From Rhynochetos jubatus (lineage: Eukaryota; Chordata; Aves; Eurypygiformes; Rhynochetidae): DNA of 64,000 nucleotides. The stretch lies in assembly GCA_027574665.1 (NCBI GenBank), contig CM050650.1, forward strand, positions 104,753,086 through 104,817,085, read 5' to 3'. Below the pieces are notes generated by a model. That model ran no database searches. It was given only the letters and a program-made list of their open reading frames with translations, and had not been told where the DNA came from. A program made the position numbers and the translations under genes. Shown in pieces: positions 25,337-37,600 of the stretch. Each line of letters starts with the position of its first letter. The stretch's first letter is position 1.

Positions 25337-26106
25337 GGATCTGGACAGGCTGGATTGAAAGGGTGAGGCCAACTGTATGAGGTTCAACAAGGCCAAGTGC
25401 TGGGTCATGCATTTGGATCACAACAACCCCCTTCAATGCCACAGGGTTGGGGAAGATTGCCTGGAAAGCTGCCCACCAGAAAAGGACCTGGGGGCGTTGA
25501 CTGACAGGCAGCTGAGTATGACCCAGCTGTGTGCCCAGCATCCTTGCTTGTATCAGGTCAGTGTGGCCAGTGGGACTAGGGGAGTGATTGTGGCTTGTAT
25601 CAGGAACAGTGTGGCCAGCAGGACTAGGGGAGTGATTGTGCCCCTGTTACTTGGCACTGGTAAGGCCGCACCTCGAATACTGTGTTCAGGATCCCTCAGT
25701 ACAAGGAAGACATTGAGGTGCTGGAGCATGTCCAGAGAAGGACAACGGAGCTGGGGAAGCGTCTAGAGCACAAGTCCTGTGAGGAGCAGCTGAGGAAACT
25801 GAGGCTGTTTAGCCTGGAGAAGAGGAGGCTCAGGGGAGACCTTATCACTCTCTACAACTACCTGAAAGGAGGTTGTAGCAAGATGGGTGTCCAAGTAACA
25901 AGCAATAGGACAAGAGGAAATGGCCTCAAGTTACACCAAGGGAGGTTTAGATTGGTATTAGGAAAAATTTCTTCAGTGAAGGGATTGTCAGGCATTGGAA
26001 CAGGCTGCCCAGGGAAGTGGTTGAGTGGTGGACTTGGCAGTGTTAGGTTAAGAGTTGGACCTGATGATCTTTTCCAACCTATAGGTTTCTATGATTCTAT
26101 TATTCT
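25337..26106 (+). mobile_element. CR1 LINE, 5'-truncated, with internal tandem duplication
   Basis: Sense CR1 from just after the RT palm to the tail TTTCTATGATTCTATTATTC. The frame from 25377 reads MRFNKAKCWVMHL and PPEKDLGALTDRQLSM, typical of ORF2 downstream of the RT motifs. It then carries a near-perfect 47/48-bp tandem duplication at 25546-25640, so the peptide segment 'SVAS.TRGVIV' appears twice. The frame shifts at about 25646-25680 and continues in 25682-26140, where [13 protein letters not shown] is seen. Non-functional. Confidence 0.93.
25546..25640. repeat. Tandem duplication inside CR1
   Basis: Two adjacent copies, 25546-25592 and 25593-25640, both beginning GCTTGTATCAGG and ending GGGGAGTGATTGTG. 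They differ at only a few positions. Other CR1 copies in the window (for example from 1415) have a single copy, so the duplication arose in this copy or its immediate source. Confidence 0.9.
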
Positions 26107-28612
26107 CTGCTCTTATATTATTAGAAGAAAAAGTCCATAATGTTGAAGAGACTGTTCACATGGTGTGTACAACACATGGAGTTTAATTGGTGTATGGAAA
26201 ATATGTAACATTCTTTAATCTACTTAGATTGGAGATGTTCTTAATTATAAAATATTTATGGAAAATAAATTAAGTAGAATCTGGTTTGAGTTAACGGAGG
26301 GGCTGACAATTATTGATATTCAAGATGAGTTTCAGTCAATTTTAGAATATTTTTTTTACTAATTTTGGCATACATTATGCCTTGTATTCATGTAGTAAAA
26401 TAACTAACTTACATAATTTCATACTTCAGTCTCTCTTAGCCACTTTACTCAGCCATGATTCAGAGTGAATAACCGAGTGCCTTATCAAAAGTATTTATTT
26501 ATTAGAACTTATTTTCTTCCTAGTAACTGGGATCAAATATTAATTCTTTTGGAGACCAAAACCCACTCTGCATTTTAAAGCATAGGAAGCTTTAGATTTT
26601 TAGACAGCTGGAGATCAAACAGGGTTTAAAGATAGCACAACTAAATATTTTAAAATTTTGAATTTGAATTCAGAATCATCACATGTTTTCCTGAAACATG
26701 CGTTTGGGTTTTTTCTTCCCCAATGGATGCTGATAGGCTTTGTTTAATATAAATGCTACCCTGCTTTTCCTACTGTCATTGCTTCAGCCCTGAAAGTTTT
26801 TATACAATGCAATACAGTGCTCACCGTAGTTCTTTAATTGCAGAGATTTTAATTGTATCAAACTTGTATCTGCCAAGAATGATTCAGCTGAAGTGTATTT
26901 CTTGGTAATGGGGTGGTATCAGTACATGCAGCCTTAGGTTGATAGGGTTCATTTTGACTGTGTCAAACTGTGTAACAGTTAAGGTGAACAGTGGAGAATT
27001 TAAGGCCCCTAAGGCAGCGAACAGAGATGGCAAGTGGCACATCCTGATTGTGTTTTATCTTAGACTAATATAAATATTTAAAATAGGTGAGAATTTTTTT
27101 TTTTTCTGAGGCTATTGTCTCTTTACATGAGCAATAGGAGGAGTCTAATTGACAAACTGAGGATGGACACCTCAGTGGTATGCTCAGTGTAGAATATTCC
27201 CCAACATTTGAGGTTAAATACACATTTTCATTATTTCCTAAGTATTTTATTAATTGTTTCACTTTTCATCTGGACAGCATTTCTTAAGGAACAAATAGCA
27301 CTTTCCCACTACTTTTTAACTGCAAATTATTTCAGATTCTTTTTTAACTCTGCCCTTTCTTAGTTTCTTAAGAATGTATGGGGATCACATCACAGGATCA
27401 ATTTTTTCCTTAAGTTTTCTGGTTTTTAATACTGAGTGAGAAAACTCTCTCAGTATGGAACATTCAGGGAAAAAAATAAATCCCTTAAAACAAAAGGATG
27501 TGAGGGAAAAATAATTCTTCAGGGACAGTCTTCATCAGCCATGAATAAAGAAACAATACTCCTCTAGTAAGAAAGTCTAGATGTCACCATCCACAAAAGA
27601 AAATGTTGATGAAAGGACTAACAATGACTTTTATGGTGCTGACAATTAATTATGTATGATGTGAATGTGGAAGGAGGATCACATGAAAGGGTATCAGTAT
27701 TGTCACATGGAGGCCATCAGTTACTCCACAGAACAATTCTAGAAAATTCTACTGAAGTACTTGTAGAGTCACATCTTTGAAGCTAATAACCTATGACTAA
27801 AGTGAAAGTAGGTACATTTCCATGACACATCAATTAGACCATAATCTATTTGCTGTTATTTTTATGCTATCAGGAACAGTAAAGAAAAGGCCACTAAAGA
27901 TTTTACATCACAGTTTTAGCCAAAATAAAATGGTGAGGAAAAGAATGACTTTGATCCTAATAAGCATAGAAATTAATTCTATTAGGAGAGAAGGAAAGAC
28001 TCTGAGCAACAATAAGAAATCATTACATTTTTATTCTGAATAAAATTTATGATGACTACCACTAGGAACTTATCTGGCTTGACTAAATTATAAATCAACT
28101 TTAACAAATAACCTGTAAACTCTAAATGTAACAATATTTTCTTCTATTCCTCATTGATAGTTGTGAATGAAAAGAGGCCGATGTTTCACAGTTAAAATAT
28201 GTGCCTTGTAAATCATTGCCTCATTATATCACTATAGGCGAGTCCCAGTAAAGGATTCACATATCCCAACAGGTAGAACCTAGGACTAGGAATCATTTGG
28301 TCCCTGTGCAGTGGACAACTTCTCATACTCCTACCAGGAATCAGAGCAGTCGCATTGTTGAGCAGCAAAGCAGAAAAGCATCTACAGCTAACCAAAATGA
28401 GAAGGCACACAGCATGGCATATCCTACATTTGATATTCACATTCCTAACTTTGGGTTGCAAAAAGACATTTCTGCTGCCTTTGTACCCAGAACACAGGCA
28501 TTTTGAAGAAGGTGGGTTTCAGGATTAGGAACTAAGGGTTAGGATTACAGAACTATATGAATTTCAGGATTAGAGTTTAGTCAAGAAGTTTTAATGGTCT
28601 AGATTTTACCAG
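26107..28612. other. Unique DNA, no gene seen
   Basis: AT-rich, with no recognised repeat, RNA gene or exon. Open frames are below 85 codons and overlap on opposite strands. Confidence 0.55.
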
Positions 28613-29196
28613 TGTGTTGGGTTTGTGTAGTGGGGGAGTTTTAGTGGGGGAAGGGCACAGGGATGACTTCTGTGAGAAGCTTCAAGAAGCTCCCCTGGCT
28701 CCAAGTCAGACCCTCCTCTGGCCATGGTGAGCCAAGTAGTGCCTCAGTGATTAAGAGGGGAAAAGCAAAGAGAAAACCAGCAGCAGTGGAAACTGCGGAG
28801 AAAGGAGTGGAATGAGAGAGGAGTGGGATGTGAGAGGGACAACCAGGCAGACACCCAGATAACTGCGGAAAGGTGAGGGAGGAGGTGTCCAGAGCAGAGG
28901 TTGCCCTGCAGCTATGGAGGGTCATTGGCGGGGGGTGGGGTGGGGTGGGGGTGGTGGGGGGTGGGCAGGGCAGAGACCTGACTGCAGCCCAGGGATGACC
29001 CCACACTGGAGTAGGTGGCTGTGCCCAAAGAAGCCTGTGACCCTGGGGGAGGACTGCATGCCTGTGAAACACACATTGGAGTTTATGAATTTCTTTTTTT
29101 CTCCCTCCCTCCAATTAACCTCCTCCACTGGAGGAAAGAGGGGGTGAGCAAATAGCTGTGTGGTACTTAGTTGCTGGCTGGGATTAAACTATGACA
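28613..29196 (+). mobile_element. Chimeric ERV LTR: type A 5' part, type B-like 3' end
   Basis: Opens TGTGTTGGGTTTGTGTAG and follows type A through 'ggctccaag', 'ctggcca', 'ctatggagggtcat' and 'gaccccacactggag', in the same order as the 13845 copy. Near 29080-29100 it changes to 'aatagctgtgtggtactt' and 'gctggctgggattaaact', the 3' end seen in the type B copy at 55867. It is about 584 bp and ends ATGACA. I see no clear target-site duplication. It is either a recombinant LTR subfamily or a fusion private to this locus. No internal retroviral genes are present. Confidence 0.75.
28929..28970 (+). repeat. G-run cluster, possible G-quadruplex
   Basis: Six or more runs of at least three G separated by one to three bases, inside the chimeric LTR. 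This satisfies the simple four-run G-quadruplex pattern on the plus strand; formation is not shown. Confidence 0.8.
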
Positions 29197-31598
29197 CTGG
29201 ATTTGGCCCATGAGTCAGCATGGTCTGATAAATCTGTTATGTTTGTTGTGACAGCTACGGCTAAGTTTGGTACAGGGTAGGCAGAGGCTGCTGTCATGGA
29301 GGCTGGGGATCTTTCACTAATGCTTGGACTTGCTTCAGCTGCCACTGAAGCATTATTGAAAGACTTGATGCAGGATGCTGAGTTAGTGTTAGGGCTTGAG
29401 CCCTTAAGAGACTGTTGGGCAAGGTTTGCTGCTGTGTTTCAAATTCCCAGATCATTTGATACCATCCAGAATAAAAACTCTAAAATCGATTAGTCACTCA
29501 TTGGTGTGGGTGAACTGCAGACTCTGAGTGTGTTTGTGTTTTAATTGGGTTTTCTTTGAATGTTAATAAAATAATATTCATCTCAGATTCTGTATAAAAC
29601 TTGGTAATTAAATTGAATAAAATAGTTACAAGTAATTCAGTAAAAACCCACTACTGAAGTTCACAAATGTTCAGCCCATCTTTATATGATATTAATTTAG
29701 AAAATGAGCACATAGAAGTTGAAATAATTTTCCTAAACAAATAGAAACATCTGTTGTTTGTGCCTTGTCTTTACTGGTTTTGTAAATTGGTGATCCTCTG
29801 ACTAGTTTTCTTAGGAGGGTTATAACTGCTATGCCCTTATTATGATGATAAACAGAAAGAGGAACAAAATGAAACAATACATCTTTGGTGCATCCTTTGA
29901 TAATACGAACTATTCTAAAGCCTCAAAAATTCATTATTTTAAGGTCCTCCTCATTTCAGTGACATTTACCTTCTGTATCCAAAGGTTTATCAACTCTATC
30001 CACATTTGCTACAAAATGAATTGCATATTTTCCATGGATTTTCCTTTATAAAATAAAGTAAATCTTTTCCTCATTTTCTAATGTCAATTGGGAGGGAGAA
30101 AATTGCAAAGACTACTAAATTTCAAAATCATTCAGTACCATGGGGAACAATCCATCACCCTATCCTGTTATAGCCTACACTCCAAATCGCAAGCGCTGAT
30201 ATAATCCCTACCAGTAACTATTTATCTGGTTCCTCAGAGTACTAGAAGCAGAGAGAAAAAGCAGGGCAGAAAAGTAGAGGGAAAAGCTGAAAAGGAACCT
30301 TTATGGTAGTAATCCAAGAATCGAACTTCTAGGCCATCTTTTCCGATTAATATTGTGAGGTTTCAAAGGCCATAGGCTACTACTGGTCATGATTTAATTA
30401 TATGAATATCTTCACTGGTGAAAATAACATGGATTGATAAAAATAGATGACAACTTCTTTATTTTGCTGCAGCGAGATATTGGACTGAAGTAAACATTGA
30501 TAATTGAAATGTTAATTGACTCAGTTGCCTGAATTTCTAAGAAAGTGGAATTTGGAGCTCAGAAAACAGAGTTAATGAGAATGTAATTTAAAGTATATGG
30601 TCCTTCAATTTCTTTTCAACCTTACAGAACTTCAGCTGGGACACATCATTTAGCATGGCATACTATTATCACATGGTGCACTTCAGCTCTGCCATTGTAG
30701 TGTTGATGATAAGGAGATGAAGATGAAATAAGTGTAGAATTCAATGCCTTAGAAGGTATGGTCCACACAGAGATCTTTGTAGTCTTGCTGATATCACCCT
30801 GTCAATTACAGTTTTGTTGTCTGAAAAATGTAGGGTTGTTCCTGTGGGTTTCTGAGGGAGGCAGAGCAGCCTGGTATATGGTGTATAATATACTTGTATG
30901 TCTCAGGCAGGAATGTCATCTTAAGGCTTGGCTGAAGGCTTATTTAATGCTGCATACAATAGCAACACAGCAAAAATCACTCAACAAATATACCGTGATA
31001 CTGCTAATATGAAATATTGTGATATTACTGTAATATTTAAAATGAGTTTGAGATTGAAAGGAGATGTACCCTTCAGCTAAAGTTTGAAATGTCCTGAGAA
31101 GTGTAAATAGCTCTGCATTGCAGGTGATCAGCTTCATATCATTCAAAACTCACCATCATTCCATAACCGCTGATAGAGCGCATATATTTGGCATCATTAA
31201 TCATTGCCTGGGGCGAGCCACTGCTATTGAGTTGAATAGTGAGCTCAAAGGAAGTAATTCAAACGGAGGGGCACTGCTTTTGCTGAAAGATTAGGCCAAA
31301 TATTTTGAATAAGATTCTTGTCTTGCCCTCACTAGAGAGGAATATTTCAGAGTTAATTATCTGAACTTCTTTTGTAGTGAGGGGAGAGAAATAGGCACTT
31401 CTAGACGAGAAATAATTTGATTTTTAGAACTATATTTACAATTTAGATGCAACAATTTAGAATTGTTTACTACAGGCACATTTCCAAACTGACTGCAGAC
31501 TGGATCTAAACAAATAGACCAGGTGATCAGATAAAACCTGCCTTAACTCTTCAAAACAGTTTATAAGAGAGCCAGAGAGCTGTACAGAAGCTCAGAAG
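29197..31598. other. Unique DNA, no gene seen
   Basis: AT-rich sequence with no recognised element. Open frames are short and overlapping. Confidence 0.55.
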
Positions 31599-32038
31599 CT
31601 ACAAGAAAGACATTGAGGTGCCAGAGTGTGTCCAGAGAAGGGCAATGGAGCTGGGGAAGGGTCTGGAGCACAAGTCCTGTGAGGAGCAGCTGAGAAAACT
31701 GGGATTATTTGTCCTGGAGAAAAGGAGATTAAAGAAAGACCTTATTACTCCCTACAACTATCTGAAAGGTAGGACAAAAGGAAATGGCCTCAAGTTACAC
31801 CTGGGCAGGTTTAGATTGGAAGTTAGGAAAGCTTTCTTCACTGAACGGGTTGTCAGGCATTGGAACAGGCTGCCCAGGGAAGTGGTTGAGTCGCCATCCC
31901 TGGGGGTATTTAAAAGCTGTGTAGAAGTTGTGCTTAGAGACATGGTTTACTGGTGGACTTGGCAGTGCTGTGTTAATGGTTGGACTTGATGATTTTAAAG
32001 GTGTTTTCCAGCCTAAAAGATTTTACCATTCTGTGATA
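31599..32038 (+). mobile_element. CR1 LINE, 5'-truncated
   Basis: Sense CR1 end. The plus frame 31618-31989 contains [20 protein letters not shown] and [20 protein letters not shown], the C-terminal tail of ORF2. A stretch equivalent to the 'ggttgcagagaggtggg' part of other copies is missing after 'ctatctgaaagg', a small internal deletion. It ends with a weak ATTCTGTGAT tail. Same 3'-end type as the 1415 and 25337 copies. Confidence 0.93.
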
Positions 32039-32191
32039 ATGAATTCCCTTCACTAATTCTGTGAAATTTCTTACAATGTTGAAGTCACTGTGTAAAAAGT
32101 GAGTCAGAACCTCATCGTCACAAATGAGAAATCTATGTAATTACACATATATGAAAGAAATTTTCCACATTATTTCTTACTGTTATAGTGT

Positions 32192-32801
32192 TGTGGTTTA
32201 GCCCCAGTCAGCAAATAAGCACCAAACAGCTGCTCGCTCACCTTCCTCTCCCTCAGTGTGGTGGGAGGGAGAATTGGAGGCAAAAGATAAGAGAACTTGT
32301 GGGATGAGATAAGAACTGTTTAATAACTGAAAAGAAATGAAATAAAATAATGATACTGCTACTACTACCCAATGAAAACACTACTACTACTACTAATGAT
32401 AATAATATGTAATGACAAAAGAAAAAAGGGAAAAAAAAATATACAACCGCCCACCACTGGCTGACTGATGCCCAGCCAGTCCCTGAGTAGTGATTGCCCC
32501 CCCCAGCCAACTCTCTCAATTTACATACTGAACATGATGCTTTATGGTATGAAATGTCCCTTTGGTCAGTTTGGTAAGTTGTGCATGTTGTGTCTCATCC
32601 CAGCTTCTTGTAAAGAAGCCGCCAGAAGGACAGGGGCAGTATGAGAAACTGAAGAAGTCCTTAGTTTAATATAAACAGCGCTTGACAACAAATAAAAGCA
32701 TCAGTATATTGTCAACATTCTTCTCAGCACAAATCCAAAACATAGCCTCATGCTAGCTACTGTGAAAAAAAGATAACTCTATCTTAGCCAAAACCAGCAC
32801 A
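32192..32801 (-). mobile_element. Type B ERV solo LTR
   Basis: A ~610-bp LTR in minus orientation, from TGTGGTTTAGCCCCAGTCAG to GCCAAAACCAGCACA. It shares 'aacttgtgggatgagata' and 'gtccctttggtcagttt' with the other type B copies. Between them lies a private TAC/TAA triplet tract. The flanks (AGTGT or TATAG left, TCTAC right) do not give a clear duplication, so the target site has decayed or the ends are misplaced by a few bases. No internal region. Confidence 0.87.
32341..32410. repeat. Triplet microsatellite (TAC/TAA) within LTR
   Basis: Imperfect runs including TACTACTACTAC and GATAATAATAT, located where other type B LTRs have only an A-rich linker next to the poly(A) region. Probably expanded after insertion. 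Confidence 0.85.
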
Positions 32802-34230
32802 TCTACTTAACGCCTTGTTCGTAGAACACAATGTTAAATTTCATATATGCACTGTAATGTATAGTAAAGAAAAAATTCAATGAACTTCCTTAGAGTAGGA
32901 GATAAGACAAATTCAGGAACTACCACAACTTCTGCTGATTCAATACAGATTGAATCTCGTTTTCTCTACCACAGCTATCCATTATTTTGTACTGGTCTAT
33001 GCCTGTTTGGTACTTATTATTCAGGAACAGGCATTTACTTCTTGAGAATTTTGTGGGGAAGGGTTCAGTAGACAAACAGGCAAAAGTTAGAGAATGGGGA
33101 ACAGATGCATTGAGATTGAATATTAAACTTTTGACATTAGTGCTTTGAATAACATTAATTCCTTTGTAGGCAGAACACTGCAAGAATAGGTCTATGAGTG
33201 ATGTTTAATGAGGAATAGGTATGTCTCACAGATAAGACCTGGAAGTCGTACCACACAAATGAGTTATGTACCAGAGGACAGTGAAATAATGACTATGGGG
33301 AAAACTGACAAATGAACTAGGTGGATGAGTACTGGGAGAGGGAGTGTGTAAGAAAATTGAGGAGGATAATGTAGAAAGAATGAAATTATTTATAGCACTG
33401 AAGATAAATACATTTTTATGTAAAGATGTTAAAAATCCATGAGGTATTCAGAGACTATAGTAATGATACCACATAGTCACACCACGTGTAGAGAGATAAC
33501 TTCACCTTTTTTTTTGTGGTTGTTAGGAAAAAAAAGGCCCTGTTCTAAGAAAAATGTATGTATGTAAGATGCTGTACCACAAAACCAGTTTTGCCTTCAT
33601 GATTTTCTTCTTTTTTTTTTTTTTCAATTACAATACATCAAGACATGTCATTCACACTAGGACTGCTCTCAAAAGACAGAATGAGTGAGGCTTCATCAGT
33701 TTTGCTTCCCTTCTCCTTGCACAGTTGTCTAACACTGCAAGAACAGACTTGGCATCCTCAGCCCAGCTCAGTGGCATTCCTGTTGATGGCTGCCAGCTGC
33801 CTAACAAGCTATGGGCACCCACATGGGCACCACACTTTTGTCTAAAGTTGGTTGCTCCACAGAGCTTGCAGGAACTTCACAGGAAAGAGGAGAAATACTC
33901 ATGTATTTCTTTAACATGTAAACTCTCCATAATGCTTACGTATTTTACTCATTTTCTATTTATCTATGGTATGGCTTGAGCTCAGAATTAAAATATACAT
34001 ACATAATATGATATATATATGTATCTACATATCTATGTATATGTATGTATATATTTATAATCAAAGTATGTAAGAATTCAGTTAAAATATATTCTTTTCT
34101 TAATGTACAGATTCACTTGCAAAGTTTGCCACTGCAAAACTGTATTGCATCTGATTTCTGCAAAAAAATGTAGATCTCAGGTAAATATAAAACTGTGTTA
34201 AACCGAGCAAACCGCAAAGAGGAGGAGAAA
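32802..34230. other. Unique DNA with TA-rich microsatellite, no gene seen
   Basis: No exon or transposon is recognised. It includes short poly-T tracts (about 33612-33624) and a TA/TATG-rich tract at 33992-34060. Confidence 0.55.
33992..34060. repeat. TA/TATG-rich microsatellite
   Basis: Interrupted alternation of TATA, TACA and TATG units over ~70 bases with no other content. Confidence 0.85.
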
Positions 34231-34610
34231 TCATAGAATCATGGAATTATTTGGGTTGGAATGAACGTTAAGGATCATCTACTTCCAGCTCCCCTGCCAT
34301 GGGCAGGGACACCCTCCACTAGACCAGGTTGCTCAAAGCCTCATCCAGCCTGGCCTTGAAGACAGCCTGGGATGGGGCACCCACAGCTTCTCTGGGCAAC
34401 CTGTTCCAGTGCCTCACCACCCCCTCCATGAAGAATTTCTTCCTGATATCTAATCCAAATCTCCCTGCTTTCAGTTTAAACCCATTACCCTTTGTCGTAT
34501 CACTACCTGCTCTTGTAAAGTCTCCAGTTTTCTTGTAGGCCTTTTCAGGTACTGGAAGACTGCAATAAGGTCTCCCCAGAACCTCCTCTTCTCCAGGCTG
34601 CTGCTGAACA
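34231..34610 (-). mobile_element. CR1 LINE, 5'-truncated, antisense
   Basis: Starts with the reversed tail TCATAGAATCATGGAAT and runs through 'cactagaccaggttgctcaa' and 'tctccccagaacctcctctt' to 'tctccaggctgctgctgaac'. Same 3'-end type as the 5331 and 41140 copies. It covers the last ~380 bases of the element and encodes only a broken ORF2 tail. Confidence 0.93.
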
Positions 34611-37600
34611 TCACACTGATTTTTACAGGTCTTACAGAATCAGAACATGATTAATGGCATTATGCACTTGTTTACTTGTCTGCCTGATATAAATACAAAT
34701 GAGGTTTAGAACATAGTCATTTTTTTTACTCATCTTTTTTACTTTATTTTATTATTTTAGCATATTATCTGTTACCTAAAGCATAATCAGTGGTTTAGTA
34801 TAGATGACTTGCAAAAGAATAAAGAAGAAATAAGGGACATAATGACATGTATACCACAGTACATTAGGAGTACATCTGCTGAAAATTATGATTAATACAA
34901 GTGAATTCAGAACAAAAACCAGTGCCACTATATAAGATATTTCGAAAATTACTGGAAATATGCACCTGTAAAATGGCAGTGAATCAGTAAATTCAGCATG
35001 ACTGAATGACCAAGTCTGGTAATAGTTATACTAGTTTTTATGCAAAAGATGTTGTGAATGGTGTGTAAGTCTAGCTTCCTCCCAATTATGAGAAGTAAGC
35101 AATTTGTATTTTTGACAAGTACTTTCAAGTGGAAAAAACAGTGGAGAAGAACAAGCTTATGATGACTGCTGATGAGTTTAGTCTGATAGTAAGAGAGACG
35201 AACAAGTGAAAAAAAACAAAACGATATAGAAGAAAGGAGGGTACATGACATAATCACAACAAACTTAGCATAGCCTTGTGTACAATTTGTAGGAGTAATA
35301 CCATGATTAGTAGTAAGGAAAAACAAAGAATAAAACAATTTACCATCTGCTGACACACTATAGTATTGCAGTGCTCTGCAGCCATCCCTGCCGAGTGAGA
35401 TATGAACACAGGACAGATAATTGTGGTACCTGCAAATGTGTTTGTAGACAAACGTGAGTGAGTTCTGTTTGAAATATGTTTTGACTATACCTGGGAGTTT
35501 GTCAGTTTCAAAATCACAAACAAGGGATTCTTCTCCAATAAGCCATGGCATGTGTTTGCTTAAAAAAAGTCCTGCAGACGATCTTACAAACTGCATTCTA
35601 AAACATGATAGTCCATCTAAAAAAGAGCATTGAAACTTTTGCCTTTTGTTTTAACAGTGTCCCTAGAGAAATTATAACAGCCAAACCAAATATTTCTTGT
35701 ATATTTTTAATTTTAAATTGTGCCTTAAAAAAAAAATAAAAAATCCTGTCTAGCTACTCATTTGCAGACAGTTTCTTTCAGTGTAGTGCCCTGTAATTAA
35801 TGGGTTCAAAATGAATCAGAGACATATGACAAGTTAAATATAAAGTATAATGAAAGAAAGGTACAATAATCATCCTTAAATGGGTTTATATTCATTTCAA
35901 GAGAGAGCTTTAATAGATGGATTAGCTTAATTGATAAAGGTATGATCATTTTTGCACTTTTGGGGTCTAATTTAAGGAGAGGAGTCTTGGAAACATACCT
36001 GTTAATCAGCTCCACAGTTATGAGTAATCTTACCTGTCTGTCTCTAAGGGCTACATTTAGAAAGTGATTTTCTGATCTTCATTTAAGCCATTGTAGCAGC
36101 ATGTTAGCTGAAGCGCTCTAATGGCTCATGCTTAAGGGTTTGTGACACTAAATGACAAATGGGAACCATGCAATGCAATGAAGCAAAGATGAGAGTAGCT
36201 GCCAATTTTGTGACAACATGTGATTATGCATACACTACTCTTGCTTATAGATCCTGAAATAATTTCAGTAACATCTGGCAGTGAAGTGGACTAGATTTAT
36301 CAATTTATTCTATTGGAGAAATTTGCTAAATTCAGTGGCATACATAGCTATTAAGATTTATTTTCAACATTTTTAAAAATCAATTTTCTCTTAATAGTTC
36401 TGGCTGTGGTTCACTGATTTATATTGTTTTCTTAGTTCTTTGCTGCCATGCTGACACTTAAAGGGGCCAGAGTTTCCTACTCATTCAAGCTGAATACCAC
36501 TTAGTCATGTGAGTAGCTCAATAATTTGCATCTGAGTTTATTGCTAGTAAATCTTTGTTATTCAGTACATGGAATTATTTATTTTGGGACAGATTTGCAC
36601 CTACATTGTGTGTTAGTTACTATGATAACTTGCAAGACTAAGTGCAAGCCTGTCTGGCCCTAAATAAATGGTTCCGAAGTTCTACTAATGAATGGACTTA
36701 ACGGCAACAATCTTAAATGCAAATTATTTTCCATTCTTTATATAAGTAGGATTTTCAAAACACTATAAGAAACAGCAGCTTGGCAGAAGTTTATGTTTGT
36801 TAAAACTATGCTAACATAACAATTACGGGAACAAAAGATTGTGATGTTCATTTTAATAAAGTGGACAAAGTAATACTTTTGGGTATCTTGTATTTTACAT
36901 ATTCTTAGGAAAAAAATAATAGAGAGATTGTTGAGATTTTTCATTCCTGAAAAAATATTCATCTATGTCATTTTAATATCTGAAGTGACAATCAAAAGAC
37001 AAAATACCATAAATAAGAAGTTCAAGTAGTTCTGGATCAAGGAATCTGTCTTTCATACCTCATACTTGATATTACCTTAGAGACACTTTCCAGACTGCCC
37101 GCACTGCAATCCATCTCTACTCCATTCTGTCATTTCAGTAATTATCACTGCATACAAATGTAATAATGCAGGAGAAGAGGACTTTTCTCCAAGGAATTTT
37201 AATAAGGACACCACAGGAAGTATATGGAAATTATAATTATTTTATAAACTAAGCAGGATGTAGGGATGGATGCTACCTCAGCATAATGTGTTCAGCTGTG
37301 TCTTTCTGCTGTATGACATGATAAAGGAAATAGATATTGCAGTAGAATCTTTCCCTTTTCTTCCTCTAGTTAATTCATGTCTGCATGGGAAAATGAGATA
37401 GTATTCATACAGCAAATGACAATTTTCAACAAAAATTCCCATGACATGGACATATACAGAATTATTAAGGGCTGAACACCTTGTTTTCTCCCCTTAGATT
37501 TCTGAAAACATATGTTACAGTGGTGTTATGGACAGGGTTGTAACTGTAGCTGTACAATCATGTTTTTATTTGTTAGATGGTATTTGGGAGAACTCAGGCC

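Noticed and set aside
28641-29147. Frames of 77-157 codons
   Set aside because: Fall within the chimeric LTR and contain low-complexity Pro/Gly runs produced by the G-run cluster.
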